Source of the DNA: Rhodosporidiobolus odoratus
Taxonomy: Eukaryota; Basidiomycota; Microbotryomycetes; Sporidiobolales; Sporidiobolaceae
Direction of reading: 5' to 3'
NCBI GenBank assembly: GCA_034387635.1
Contig: JAOANU010000001.1
Span: 434,001-498,000, forward strand
Length of the DNA: 64,000 nt
Positions 33,995 through 45,629 of this stretch are shown here, piece after piece (position 1 is the stretch's first letter; every line of letters begins with the position of its first letter). The translations under genes were made by a program, and so were the position numbers. A model generated the notes under the pieces. The model searched no databases, was not told the origin of the DNA, and saw only the letters and a program-made list of their open reading frames with translations.

Positions 33995-35730
33995 CTTGCA
34001 GGGGAGTGTTGAGTGTTTGAGGAGAGTATATGTCGAGCAGAAAGAGGCGACTCTGTCGGAGCGGGAGAAGACGGTGGCCCGCGTCGAACCGCACTAGCGA
34101 AGCAGTGAGGGGAAGGAGAAAGAAAGAGAAGAGAAGGGCGCACCGGCCCAGCCAAATCTGGTCCATCAGCAATCAGGTGGGGTCGGTCAACATCCTCGCC
34201 AAACCTCCCGCTCCGGAGTTCGGCGGGGACCTTCCCAAGTTGAGTGTTCGCCACCCATATTTCGTTCGGGACTGTCACGTATAGCTCAGTTACCGGGTCA
34301 GGTGAGTTCAAGGCAGCTTCACTCATGTGACTCAACCCTTGCCAGCACTCAAGAACCCTTGACGAGTCGACCCCTCCCGCTCTCTCCGCGGGCCCGCCAC
34401 CAAACTCCGCTTCATCTCCTCCTTCTCTCCACTTTATCCGATTCCTTCCTCCAGCTACGTCAGTTCGTAGAGGGCCTTTGGGGCTCACGTCTCGGTGGCG
34501 CTCCTTCCGGTTTCTGCTGACGAGCAGGCCGGTGCGAGAAGGTCGGCAGGCAAACCTCGCAAGGCCGGAAAAATGGCGGCACAAGCAGGGAGGTCGGAAT
34601 TTTCCTGCACGCGCGCGTCGTGTGCACGAACGCTAGCACACGCCCACCTCCCTACGTTGCGACGCACGCTGCAGAGTACAAAGTCCTTCCCATCAGGGGC
34701 GCAGGGCGTCGAAGTACTGTTCAGTGAAGTCATGGCATGGCCAGAGTGCATACATGCGACGAAGGCCGGCCGGACCAAGGCCGGACCTGCAGCGGAGAAG
34801 ACGAGAGACCAGTCTCCGAGGGTCTCCGAGACTTCTCTGATCTACTAAAGTCTGGACGGACAGGGAAAAGAAGCAGGAGATATCGGCGACCGCGATGCCG
34901 CGAATCCATACTAACCTAGTGCACACTGCCACACCTCAAGGCTAGCTGCAGCCCATAGAACTGTGCCAATGCACTAATCACCAGTAGCTGAAACGCGAGT
35001 GCGGCAAGGGCGTCGTGGTAGGTCCAGCCAACCGCTGACTGCTCGTACGGGAGCGCCCGGCATGTCGCGCAACGACTCCCGGAGAGCAGCACTTGACAGA
35101 TGCGCTGGCTGCGGCAGGTGCGATAGAGGGAATCGCGGCGAGCCGAGCCAGGTGGGGGAGGGGGATCGCAAGGTAACCTTTCTATGTGGTTCCGAGCCTG
35201 AGCTAGCTACACACCCAGTGTGCTTACTGCCGCCTGCGAGCACAGCCGCTTGCACGTGTTGAGCGCGTCGTGGTGGCTTAGCGAGGGAAGTGACAACGAA
35301 TCGAGCTTGGACGAGGAGTGAGGCGGGAGAGCGTTGGTGGCAGTTGCGTACTGTGTAGCTGGCCGACAGAGCTGAACTGGACGCTGTTGGGTGTCTACGA
35401 GCGTGAGCGGGGAGAAACGAGCGCGAGAGCTTCGCTTCAAGTTGTCCGCCTCATCGCACCGAGCGAGCTCTCGTATCAAGCCTTGCGACAGATAAAGCGT
35501 GACTCCAGAGTATACGTTGGGGCATATTCAGTACGTCTGTCGCCGTTCTCGCTCCCTGCGACGCGTTCGCCGGCTTTATGCATGCCTCATCTTCCGCCTT
35601 CTTTCGATGTCTCTGCCGGTCCTCGGGTAACTAGGATGGACTTTCGGGCCTCCCTACGCGAATTTCAAGCCCCCGAAGTTGGCCACTGACCAGTCTCGAG
35701 CGCGCACACAGACTAGATCTTGCCCTTCAC
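33995..35730. promoter_or_regulatory. Long divergent intergenic region (1.7 kb): MFS gene (-) and RPA12 (+)
   Basis: The interval separates two start codons pointing away from each other. No frame gives a believable protein; the best plus-strand stretch, 34495-34848, has no motif and odd composition. The middle holds GC-rich, purine/pyrimidine-alternating pieces (gcgcgcgtcgtgtgc at about 34611) and a near-palindromic ggccggccggacc at about 34766. It probably contains the transporter promoter, which in drug pumps is often long. Confidence 0.35.
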
Positions 35731-36315
35731 CATGGCCACCACTTCTCTGAACCAAATCGGCTCCCTCATCTTCTGCTCTCGATGTGGAAACCTGCTCGAC
35801 TTGCCAGGAGATGAAGATCAGATGACCTGTGATGGATGCGGACAAGTTGAGGACGCTACTGGTGCGTCCTTCTCACCTTGAGAGCCCTTCTCCCGTCTTG
35901 TGCTGACCTTTTTCTCCTTTGCAACAGCATACGAGGGTAAGGTGATCACAACCAAGAGCAACCCCGCCGCTTTCCCGTCCTCTCTGCGACAACTCAAGAC
36001 CAGTCTGGTCAAGAACCGAGGGGACGTCGAGAAGAAGAAGGTCTACGTGAGTCCTGTTTTTACCTCCGTCTCTCCTGGCCAGTATGCTGACTTGTCTATC
36101 ACCGTAGGTCGACGAGACTTGCGAAAAGTGTGGAGCAAAGCAAATGTCGGTCAAGACTATGCAGCTGCGGTCTGCAGGTACGTCTTCTTTTCGATTCTCT
36201 GTCTTGCTCGAGAAGCACAAGCTCACGCTTCCATTCTCTTGCTGCGACAGACGAAGGAGCCACCGTCTTCTACTCCTGCGATCGCTGCGGCTTCCAGACC
36301 AGGCTGAATAACTAG
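35731..36315 (+). CDS. RPA12: RNA polymerase I subunit A12 (Rpa12)
   Basis: Rpa12 is the small zinc-binding Pol I subunit that combines Rpb9-like and TFIIS-like functions and supports RNA cleavage and termination. The N-terminal zinc ribbon reads FCSRCGNLLDLP, then MTCDGCG. The C-terminal TFIIS-like ribbon has CEKCGAKQMSV, the hairpin MQLRSADEGATVFY with its Asp-Glu pair, and SCDRCGFQTRLNN at the end. Four exons join in frame: ATG at 35731, introns after EDAT, KKVY and LRSA. The product is about 124 residues, the usual length. It is a single-copy housekeeping gene. Confidence 0.95.
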
Positions 36316-36790
36316 AGCTTCTGAGTCCGTGTTGGGGTCTTTTCGTTGTTCTGTTGTAACCTTTCCTTGTCACATCCTCTCCTAGCCGGTCACTCTTCCG
36401 ATCCCGCTGGATCCCGCACAATCTTGGGCTGCGTAGGCTGTCACACTGCGCGCTTCGTCTGCTCTTTATGTCTGCCGCGACGTTCTGCGCACCTACGCTT
36501 TCTCGAGGCAAACCAGCTTACCGCATATGCAACTGCGACGCACTCTGCCCACTCAGTCTGCCTCAGCGACTTCACGTACTACGGACATTGAGTTATGGGG
36601 CTCTGGATGCAAGCGGTATGGCACTACGAGAGACAATGGGAATAAAAGCTAGCAAGAACGAGGGAAAGTCGAAGAACAGAAGCGGCAAGGAAAGATACAC
36701 AACAAGCATTGACGAGCCGCAGAAGGAAAGGCTCACCCGTCCCGCACTTCCACCGCCTGAAGAATCCAGCCATCATCCTCACCCACCCAC
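36316..36790. other. Convergent 3' region between RPA12 and the RBR ligase gene
   Basis: This 475-bp spacer lies between two facing stop codons. No supported gene or repeat is visible. Confidence 0.35.
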
Positions 36791-39700
36791 TCAGCGCTTC
36801 CCCCCACCGGTCCTAGCCCTCCTCGCCGCCCTCGCATCCTCCTGATCCCTCCTCCTCTTCCTATCCCTCTCCGCCCTATTCCTCGCTTCCACCTCCCTCC
36901 GTTGCCTCGACACTTCAGCCTGTCTCCTCCGCTCCTGCGCCTCCCTCAGCAATCGATCCCTTTCGTCCCTCCTAACTCTTTCCGCAGTCGCCACAGCCTC
37001 ATCCGCCCCCACTCGACGTTGATGCGCGAGTATAGCGAGGTTAGCCGCATTCAGCGGTTGAGCGGGAGGTTGAGCCGCTGCTGCAGCACCATAGCCTCGA
37101 TTGGCATAAGCCGGCATAGGAGGGGGAGGAACATAAGGCGCTGGTGGAAGGCGGTCCCTGGCGGCTTGCATGCGGGCTTGAACACCCGCATACAGGTCCT
37201 GCACGTCGTTGGGGAGGGCGGCAGGACCAGCTCGATACCTGTCGAGCGCGCCGGCGAGACCTTGGTTTACTAAAGCTTCGTAGGCTGCAATTCGAGGCGC
37301 TGCCATGTGAGCGATAACTCCCGGTGGGGCTTTAGGCTTGTCCATCGCAAGGTTCCTAAGGTCCTCATCCGTGACGCCCGGGTTTTCCTTACGAGCTTGC
37401 GCTTCGGCGGCGAGACGGGCGGCTTCGACTTCTTGGAAGTTGCGGCTGTCGCTGTCGTCCCACAGTACGCATTGACTGTTGGGATTGCCACCGCCTGGAG
37501 CGTTCGAACCGGCGTTCTTGAAGTGACCGTAGCCGTCGACTACTTGGTTGCAGATGTAGCAGGAAAGGGTTCGGCAGCTCGAGCAGATGATCTGCGAAGT
37601 CGAGAGAGAGCGAGAATGAGTACGAGGATCGCATGCTGATTCCGGTATGGTGATGGTGGAAGAACGGAAGGCCTACCTTGTTGCAGGTCCCATTCTCCTT
37701 GATGTAAGGCTCGCCGCACCCATCCTTGGGACATCGCCTAATCAGCGCAGCTGACATCGCTTCTTCGACGCGATGGACAGTCGAGATTTTGGCGTCTTCG
37801 TCGACTTCCTTGCAAGTTTGCGGAAGGTGGTTTTTCTGCGGGTGACGAGGATGAGGGTAAGTAGAGCGAGAGACGGCTTGGAAGGGCAGGGAGGCGAGGG
37901 TGAGCTTAGCTACTCACTTTCTTGCACTGCCGACAACTGACAATCCTGCAATCTTGCCGCTGGCAGTGGAACAGCCTTTCGTCCGGGTTTTCGATGATGT
38001 AGGCGAAGGGGCAGAATCTGCGGCGTGAGAGACATCAGCTTTGCCTTCACTCCGTCCGGAGTACATCCCGACGCACGGGCACTGCTCCAACCCCTCGATC
38101 TCTGCCGCTCCAACTTCCTTCTCCATCCGAATCTTGTGCAATGCCGCCAGGCTCTTCTTGTTGAGGAAGCGCTCGGCTTCTCGTTCGGAGAAAGTCGAGG
38201 TGCAGCCCGAGGTTGACATACAGGGGAGTAGCTGCAACGGGCCAGGAGGGTCGAGGGGGGGAGGTAGCGGAAAAAGGGGCAGACGGCGAGGGCGTAGTAT
38301 CGGTCAGAAGGGGCATACGGCGAGCGAGGGAGATGGAACGTACGTATTTCCTCATTCCTATTTGTGACTCTGCGTTCATTCTCGCACAGTCCTTGCAGAA
38401 ATGACACCCCTCGTCGCAAGTAGCTGAGGGAGGGATCGTAAGCTTCGTTCTCGGGGTATCAAAGCATTCGGAAGAAGAAAAGGCAGCTAGACGCACTCAT
38501 CTGTGACAATGCGCAATCGGTGAAGCAGCAACCGCATTCGAAGAAGGCTCCCGAAACGATCTCCGCTTCGAGTTTGGCTTCGAGGTCGGCGGCGCGAGTC
38601 TGAACGGCCAGGTATCGAGCTAGCGAGGTACGAACCTAGGATGGGTGAGTCTGCGACAATTTTGGAAGCCGCGAAGAAGGACGCACGAAGCTCCTCCACA
38701 ACCCACTTCCTTTCCCTATCAAACTCGTCGCTCGACCTCCCCTTGCCCTTCTCTTTCCTTGCCCGTCCTCCTCCAGCCATAAGTCGAAACCCTCGCTCTG
38801 CTTCCGTTTGCTTAACCGCTTTCTCCGCTGCTAAGTACGCGGTTGTGTAGAAAGACGAGGAAGAGACGAAGAGCTTCTTGATGTTGATTTGCTGGATGGA
38901 GGGGAAGTCGAGGTAGAGTTGCGCCAGGCTATGTTACGGATCGTCAACTCAGAATACGTACGGGAGAACGCCAGAACGAATGACGCACGCGGCATCCTCG
39001 TACGTCTTTCCCCCCGCCTTCCTCCCACTCGTCTCAACCCACTGTTTCGCCTTGCGCTCAATCTCCGCATCCTCTTCCTCCTGACTCACCCCAACATCTT
39101 CCTCCACGTTCACTCTTTCTTGCCCCTTCCCCTTCGCCCCAGCCCCGGCGGCTTTTTCTTCCTCTTCCTCCCTCTTTGGATATTTCCCCTCCATCCCGAA
39201 CAGCGCTTCGAGTACAAGCTCGACGTTTCCCGGTCCGTATAGCTCAAGTTTAAGAAGGTCGTTGACGTAGGAGGGCAGGACGTCGGGAAGGATTGAACAG
39301 ACAGTTTGAGCTGCTTCGCTCAAACCGGCGGAGGAAGAAGGGCCGGCAGCGGGAATGGCGGGTTTAGGGCCAGGAGCATTGGCGGCTGCTGGTGTACGTG
39401 GTGGTGAAACCGATGCGAAACGAGCTTTGAGCTGTTGCTGCTGTTTGGGACCAGCTTGAAGGGGTGGAGAAGCACCGCGAGCAGGAGGGACAGGAGGGAC
39501 AGGAGGAAGGTCCATGAGGAGGTCCCCATCCTTGTCCTGCAGGAAGCCGCGCGGGTCGAGGCGGCCATACTCATCCTCGAGATCCAGTACGTCCATCACC
39601 GCTTTGCCCTTTCCCTTGCCCTTGTCCCCTCCTGCTCTGGCCTCCCCACCTCCGTTCCCGGTATTGTGCTTCCTCCGCTTCTGAGGCGGAGTATCGGACA

Positions 39701-39863
39701 GCTCGTCGTCCGAGTCGGATAGTTCGAGTACACCCGCTTCGTATGCTGGTACTTTGCGACGTGGAGGAGGTGCCGCTGGTCGTTTGTTGGTCGAAGCGGC
39801 GAGGTTGGAACCGCTTGCTAGAGGTGGAGCGGCGACTAGTTGTGCGAAGCGGACGTTCTGCAT
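36791..39863 (-). CDS. RBR (RING-in-between-RING) E3 ubiquitin ligase, RNF216-like
   Basis: RBR ligases pass ubiquitin through a catalytic cysteine in RING2. The protein starts MQNVRFAQLVAAPPL. A disordered N-terminal third is followed by a helical region (LPDVLPSYVNDLLKLELYG, then VELVLEALFGMEGKYPKR) like the domain preceding the RBR in RNF216/TRIAD3. RING1 includes FECGCCFTDCALSQM and CDEGCHFCKDC; the IBR reads CPFCPFAYIIENPDERLFHC and CRIVSCRQCKKKNH; RING2 reads RCPKDGCGEPYIKENGTCNK and CSSCRTLSCYIC. By position, the catalytic cysteine is the one in NGTCNK. A C-terminal Pro-rich stretch and a highly charged RR/ER coiled-coil-like tail follow. At least seven introns. The start was placed at the ATG at 39863; the longer frame upstream has no conserved character. 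Confidence 0.88.
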
Positions 39864-40269
39864 TGATATCCGCTCCTTCTCCCCAGAGGAAAGCGATACC
39901 ACGAGAGAGACGAGATGAGAACGAAGGGAAGAAGCGAAAAGGAGAACAGATGAAAAAATGGCAGGTTCGCTTGACACTGAGCAAGCTGACAAAGGCTCAC
40001 CGCACGATACTGGGACTGATTGCATGTGCAGAACGCAGCTTTGGCAGCCGCTTTCCTGCAAGACGTTGGACATGCGCCGGTAGACGAGAAAAGGTACTGT
40101 AACGCTGCGACAATGCGTCCAAGAAGTCATGCTAGAGCTACAACAAGGTACAACCTAATGCCTTCTATTCCGTCCCCGTCGCCAACCGTGGCAAAAAAAA
40201 GAGTGGTGATCCTTCTGCCCGACTCCGATCCCTCTCCCCTCTCCTCCCTCTGTAACTTATCCGCTACCG
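39864..40269. other. Intergenic: RBR ligase promoter and TIM22 3' end
   Basis: This 406-bp spacer lies between two minus-strand genes. An A-run (caaaaaaaagag) lies at about 40191-40202. No coding frame is supported. Confidence 0.35.
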
Positions 40270-41118
40270 CTAAGCATCTTCATCCTTGCTGTCATGTCGC
40301 ATATACGAGTCGATGGCGGCGGAGAATGCGGCGAAACCCATTCCACCGAGGACCATGGCTCGCACTCCGCTGTTGCGAGCGAGGACGGCTCCTGAAATTG
40401 CGCCGGCGTAGACGGAGTTGTAGAGGTCATTCTTGGCGCGGAACTTCAAAGCACAAGTCAGGTTAGTTTCTTGATATGGGTCGAACAGGTCCCACAAAGA
40501 GGGAAGGCATAGGGCAGCACCGGCGAGATAGAAAGAAGAGAAATTGGTCGTATGGAGAGGGAAAGAAAATCGCGCACCCCTTCGACCACACATTCCGTTC
40601 CAGCATAAAGTGCACCGACCATTCCGAATCCCTTTCCTTGCCTCCACATACCCTTGCCCATATCCGCAAAGATGAGCTTGGCCTTCTGCCGTGTGTTCAT
40701 GCCGTCGTACTGTGTTCGTTGGAACGGGTCTTCAATGGTGAAGGAGGAACCCATGAGGGAGAAGAAGGCGCCAAGGGCGAAGCCTGCGCACGATGAAGGA
40801 CACATTAGCTTCGGCAGGAAAAGGGGACAAAAACGGTGGCAGAGCAGAAAAACGGGACGACAGAGTTCGGACCCGTTTCGTCGCGGGCGCCTGGTCGGAA
40901 ATGACAGAAAAGAAAGTGTGTGACGCACCCATAGCTCCCGAGATTGCTGCCTTTGCTACAGGACTTTCCATGCCTTCCTGCACCAACCTGATCTGCTTCA
41001 TCTGGCTCAGAATCTCCCGCCGCTCGTCTTCGTTCCTAGGCCTAGTGATGCCCGTCTCATCTGGTGACGGTGGCTCGTACCCGGGTACGACAAAGGGAGT
41101 GAGATAGGCTTGGGACAT
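40270..41118 (-). CDS. TIM22: Mitochondrial inner-membrane carrier translocase Tim22
   Basis: Tim22 forms the pore of the TIM22 complex, which inserts metabolite carriers into the inner membrane. The start is MSQAYLTPFVVPGYEPP. Family features are KAAISGAMGFALGAFFSLM, the DPFQRTQYDGM loop, MWRQGKGFGMVGALYAGTEC, the VVEGFRAKNDLYNSVYAGAI segment and GFAAFSAAIDSYM near the end, together giving four membrane segments. Two introns split it after SGAM and after VVEG; the total is about 189 residues, typical for fungi. The stop is TAG at 40270-40272. Conserved cysteines include the one in GTEC. Confidence 0.93.
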
Positions 41119-41850
41119 AATGGTAGGCGCGCAGCGGCGAACGACGAGAGGCGAGAGGCGAGACCGGAGGTTCACGTAGGGGTGATAGACTGGCCGTGCG
41201 AAATGTTGATGGGCTTTATGCGCCTGTCTGTGCTGTACGAGGAGAGCGGGGTGCGTTGAGAGATGAGAAAGTTCCACAAATCATTTCGGTTCTCTTCTAC
41301 ACTCGCTCCACCTCAAGGAGCTACCGGTACTGCTCGAATACACTACAGTAGTCCTACGTAACCTGATCAACTCGCGACGGAGGTCACCCGCGACCGCTAC
41401 CTCCCCTGCCTCGCCAAATCCGGTTCCCATCTCTGCGCTCGCTTCACGCTGCTGCTTCACAATGTGAGGCAGTATAGAGCTGTACAGACTCGTCAGTAAC
41501 ACCGTAAGTGGCGCCAAGGCTATCGCATACTGTCGCGCATGAGGACTCGCCTCATCGCACTGCCCACTTGATTACCTTCGAGCGCCTTCTCCCCGAGTGC
41601 GCACGTCCCTTGCCTCCCCAGCTGTACGCTCGTCCCTCTGTCGAGACTTCATCGCGGAAAGCGCATCGGTCCCTCCACTTTGCTGCCCATTTAGCACTTT
41701 TTCCGCTGGCGAGGAGACGGGGAAAAAGTGCAATCTCAATGGCGGTGGACCCCAAACGCTTCTTCAGCTCTTGCCAAACGGGCACTCGAGACTCGCGTTA
41801 CTGATTATCCGTCGACGCCACGTACAAGATCTCCCGCCAGAACTATCGAC
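41119..41850. promoter_or_regulatory. Divergent promoter region: TIM22 (-) and alpha/beta hydrolase (+)
   Basis: These 732 bp separate two divergent ATGs. The right part is open for about 40 codons in frame with the hydrolase start, but its composition is not protein-like, so I treat it as leader. No repeat or RNA is seen. Confidence 0.4.
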
Positions 41851-43759
41851 ATGCCCTACTTCACTCTCCCTGTCGAGCAAGGCGAGCTGTTCTACGAGCT
41901 CCTCCCACCCGTCCCCGACCCCGTCAGGCCCACCGTTCTCGTTCTACCATTGACTTGGACCGACACGAGCGTGGTGCTGCAGCGGTTCCTCCCCGCTGTC
42001 GGGGAGGTGGAGGCGGAGCGGTATAATGTTTTGACGGTGGACTTGCGATCGTGCGTTCCCCTCTCTCCCTCCATCGACTTCACGCGCGGTTGCTGACTAC
42101 TGAGCATGCGTATAGCCACGGACGAACGAGGACGGATCCCTTCAAAGGAATCGATAACTGGATGCAAGCGGTTGACTTGGCTCTCTTGCTCGTGAGCTAT
42201 CTCTACATATAGCCCTGCCCCGCCAACTTGCTCACCCTTGACGTCCTGCTTCCGCTTACACGACTCCTCCTTCGCCAGGATCATCTACGCCTTCCAGCCG
42301 TTCATCTCATAACGAACAGCACCCTCACCTGTAGCGTCGGTCTTGCCTTCACCCTTCTCTTTCCGGCCCACACTCTCAGCCTCAGCATCCTCGGCTTCGC
42401 ACCCATCTATGAGCAGCCGGACAACCTGCACTCTTACACCGAGATTCAGCAAAGTTGGCTACAGACCGAAGATCCCGAGCTTTTCTACGAGACCGTGGAA
42501 GAGCTGCTGTGGTATTGCGCTGGGAACTGGCTGGAGACGGAGGAGAAGGACTGGTTGGCGGGGATGTTGACTAAGGCACGTCGTATTGCAGTCGTGGGAG
42601 GCAAAGTACTAATCCCATGTCCTTCGGACAGCGCTACACACCATCGCAAGCTCTGCGAGTCTTTGAGACTACTCTACCGATTGTTCGCGTACGTTCAGCA
42701 TCTTGTTTGCCCTCACGACCTTAGATGGTGGAACTGAACTTTTCCCATTGCCTCGATCTGGCTTCCACCTTATGGTTCTATCGTTCTTCCAGCCTACCCG
42801 AATAACCCGCTCTATGGTCGCTAGTATCCGCTGTCCCGTCCTTATTATTGCTGGCGGGCTAGACTCGAGCTGCCCGGCTGGACTGGCAACTGAGTTTGTC
42901 GGCGACCTAAAGAGGAGCCAGGATGCGAAGCTGTATGTGATCGAGAGTGCGGTTCATTTTTTGCTCACTTCCTACCTTAGTTCCGAGCTTTGACTCTATG
43001 GTGTCCCGCCCGATCTGACTCAGGTTCCCGACCGCCCCACGCAGACGCGCCAAACTTCCTTTCCTTCACTCATTCCTCGATGACAATTCCCCTTCTCCTC
43101 TCCTTCCTCGACCAGAACGCCTTCCTCGAGCCACCCCAGCCCTTCGCTCCTTACTCTTTCCCGGACGCACTCTTTAGGCTCGCCTCGCTGTTCCCAGCCT
43201 ACCCTCTGCGTCCGAAAGATTCCCTCGACTCGCGGTCTTATTCGCTCGTCACCGCGAAGGACGAGGTCAGGAACATGCTCTGGGAGAGGGCGTGTGAGCT
43301 GCATGGGGCGGCATTCGTGACGCCGGCTGCGGAAGGGGCGGAGACTTGGGAAGAAGGGGGGAGGTTGGGCGAGGAGAAAGAGGGCTGGAAGTGCGTCCAC
43401 TTTCCGCTGCCGCCTGACATTCGTGCGGTCGTGCCCTCGGGCATCCGCAGCCTCGCCTGCTTCGTTCTGACGAAGCGGAGTGAGCTGATGCAAACCTTGC
43501 TTCCCGTTTCTCCTCTGTCTCTTCCCATTGCAGGTTCTCCCGCCGCAACGACCACGTCACCCGCCCCGCCCCCTGGGTCTGGTCTCTCCCTCCTCAAAAC
43601 GCGCCGACGACGACAACCACCGTCGCTTCCGCCTCTCCGCCGTCGACCCCAAGGACGAAGCACGAAGACGAAGACCTCGACCTCCTCTATAGTCCGATGC
43701 TTCAGAAGGCGGGGAAGTCGAGGGTTCGTCGTGTGTCGTGCGGCGGGAAGACGGGCTGA
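41851..43759 (+). CDS. Alpha/beta-hydrolase-fold protein without a canonical nucleophile elbow
   Basis: The fold is recognisable from TVLVLPLTWTDTSVVLQRFL, VLTVDLRSHGRTRTDPFKG, the helix WMQAVDLALLLDHLRLPAVH, the late strand SIRCPVLIIAGGLDSSCPAG and a final SSRPPHADAPNFLSFTHSS carrying a likely histidine. Where GxSxG is expected, the protein has LITNSTLTCSVGLA, so no standard nucleophile motif is visible. Six introns are inferred. One, 42577-42632, is a GC-AG intron with a strong TACTAAT branch site. The frame after IVR (PTRITRSMVA) is less certain than the rest. The C-terminal third is fungal-specific, ending VRRVSCGGKTG. It could be an esterase or epoxide-hydrolase relative, or a non-catalytic member of the fold. 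Confidence 0.68.
42577..42632 (+). other. GC-AG intron (56 nt)
   Basis: The donor reads AAG|GCACGT, matching the local AG|GTACGT donor style except for C at position 2. The intron contains gtactaatcc, a near-perfect branch site, and ends GGACAG. Only this excision links GMLTK to RYTPSQALRVFETTLP in frame; I find no GT donor that restores it. Confidence 0.6.
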
Positions 43760-44578
43760 GGAGCTGGAGGCGGAGAGGTACGAAGTGTCGGGACACATGG
43801 CGTAGAAAGGGATATAGGGCGGCGGGTCCGCTTGTATAGGTGTACGTTCACCTCCGAACTATCTGGACTGTAAGAGTGTGCAGGACTTCCTTCTGCTTGT
43901 AGGCTGTGCGGTAGCGAGTCGCTGACGAGTGATCGAGGCGTATAGGACAGCGATCAAGACTGGATTGAGAAGGTCAAAAATTGGTAAGGCTGGTCTCTCG
44001 CCGTCTGAAAGCTGCTGCTCGCTGCCCACACCACCATGATGGGCTGAGGCTCTGGTCCGAGGCGCGCTCCTTGAGGTCTGAAGGCACTCCATACAATTAA
44101 GCTTACCATACTCTCTCCTCGCTTGCAGCCTTTTTCGCCCGTAGCTATTCCTGCCCATAAGACACCGCCTGTCACAGGCGCTTAGCCGACTGCTGCCAAG
44201 CTAGTGCTCACGCTGCCGTGGCATGTCCCATTCGGGTGCAAGAAAGGTCAGCGAGGCTTTTGTCACTCGTAAAGCTTGGGATGGCTTCTTCGTTCTTACC
44301 CTTCTCTCTCTGCTTGGTTACCTCTCCCCGACAAGATGATCTATAACACAACTCCTGAAGCTCGCAGTGCTGCAAGGCTCCGTGTTGCGGCTGTACCAAT
44401 CACTTGTCTGGACAACGCCTCCCTTGGATCGAGCATCCAGCATGACTCGACGAAAATCCGCAATCTCAACCAGCGTGAAATGCTTTCCAAGACTGCACCC
44501 GCCATCGCCGGTTCGCACGATTTCTCTTCATTCAGCACCGAGCAGTGTTGAGCAGGACTGGTTTGGAAATGTCTGCCG

Positions 44579-45629
44579 TTGCAGGTCCCAGCGCATTTTC
44601 TGCAAAGCTTGAAGCGCGCGGCAGGGCGCGGCAGGGCGCAGGACCCGTCGTATGAAGCTGTACGTGAACTCACAACAACGTTTCTGCCGATGGATATGGT
44701 GTGTCAAGCCGCCTGCTCTTGCCTTTATCCACCCTCGAAGCTTACACCTTTTTCTGCAGCCCTTGAAGTATTTCCTGGGTCAGTGGCGAGCTGAGATGGG
44801 TCGCATAGTCTACGTCCTACGACACCATGTCATGATTGCCGAGGATGACGACGGTGTGCGTTCTCTTCCTTCACATATTGCCGAAGAAAACTGTACAAGG
44901 TACATGGCTGGCTGAGCCTCTTGCGCTGCAAACTCTACAAAGAAGTGTCTAGATACAGTGGACAGGACAAGCGAGTGGTGCGGTACCACATACTACATCA
45001 GCCACACCATCTCGATCGCTAGCATCCTCACGATGAACATCTCTTTGCCTCCAACGACCTGGTTGACGGTATCGGCGAGACCAGATCCGTGAAGTGCCTC
45101 AGCCCCTGCGCCAACCTTTGTATTGCGCTTTCGAGCACACCAAGGCTGCAGACTCCATTTAATACAGCTCCCGTAATGCCGACATTTTCGGCCGTCGTAT
45201 GCTGTTCACCGTCAAAGGCTACCGCCAGGTTCCTAACCACGACAGTACAGCCGAGGAGGCCTGGGGCATCTGCGTTGCCAGCATGTTCACGTATGAGCGG
45301 TATCATGACATGACTGTGCGATTGCGGGAGATTTTCCTCACTGAGCAATCCTACGAGAAGTGTGCTGAGTGGGAATTGGCACTGATGTCAAAAGGGATGC
45401 AAGGTCAAATACAGAGGTCAGAGCAAGCCTTGCACTTCAGTACCAAGACGCGTGGGACTGGCCACGGCAGATGTGGTTGAGGGTGCTAGAGAATGCGTCC
45501 CCGTGCCCGTTGGTCCCGTCGCAAGGCGGCACCGGGGCAGAAGCCCTCGTTTTGGCTGACGGGATCTCACTGGGGACCGGGACTGCGTCTTCCCCACCAA
45601 AACGGGGAAAACAGCGTCGAGACGGGTGA
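44579..45629 (+). pseudogene. Possible gene relic or unrecognised multi-exon gene
   Basis: Several plus-strand pieces read like real protein but cannot be joined cleanly. They are PLKYFLGQWRAEMGRIVYVL with HHVMIAEDDD (about 44761-44851, preceded by a TTTTCTGCAG acceptor and followed by GTGTGC), SEWCGTTYYISHTISIASIL (about 44970-45030), NADIFGRRMLFTVKGYRQVP with TAEEAWGICVASMFTYERYH (45180-45310), and YQDAWDWPRQMWLRVLENAS (about 45440-45500). Stops and phase conflicts separate them, for example a TAG near 44950. I do not recognise the protein. It may be a decayed gene, a lineage-specific gene with unusual introns, or chance. Confidence 0.3.
44615..44640. repeat. Short tandem repeat of a 10-nt GC-rich unit
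   Basis: The unit gcgcggcagg occurs twice in tandem and is followed by a partial third copy (gcgcagg). It lies inside the gene-like fragments of this interval. Confidence 0.6.

Noticed and set aside
34495..34848. Plus-strand open frame of about 117 codons between the MFS gene and RPA12
   Set aside because: No motif; Ala/Arg/Lys-rich chance frame in GC-rich DNA.
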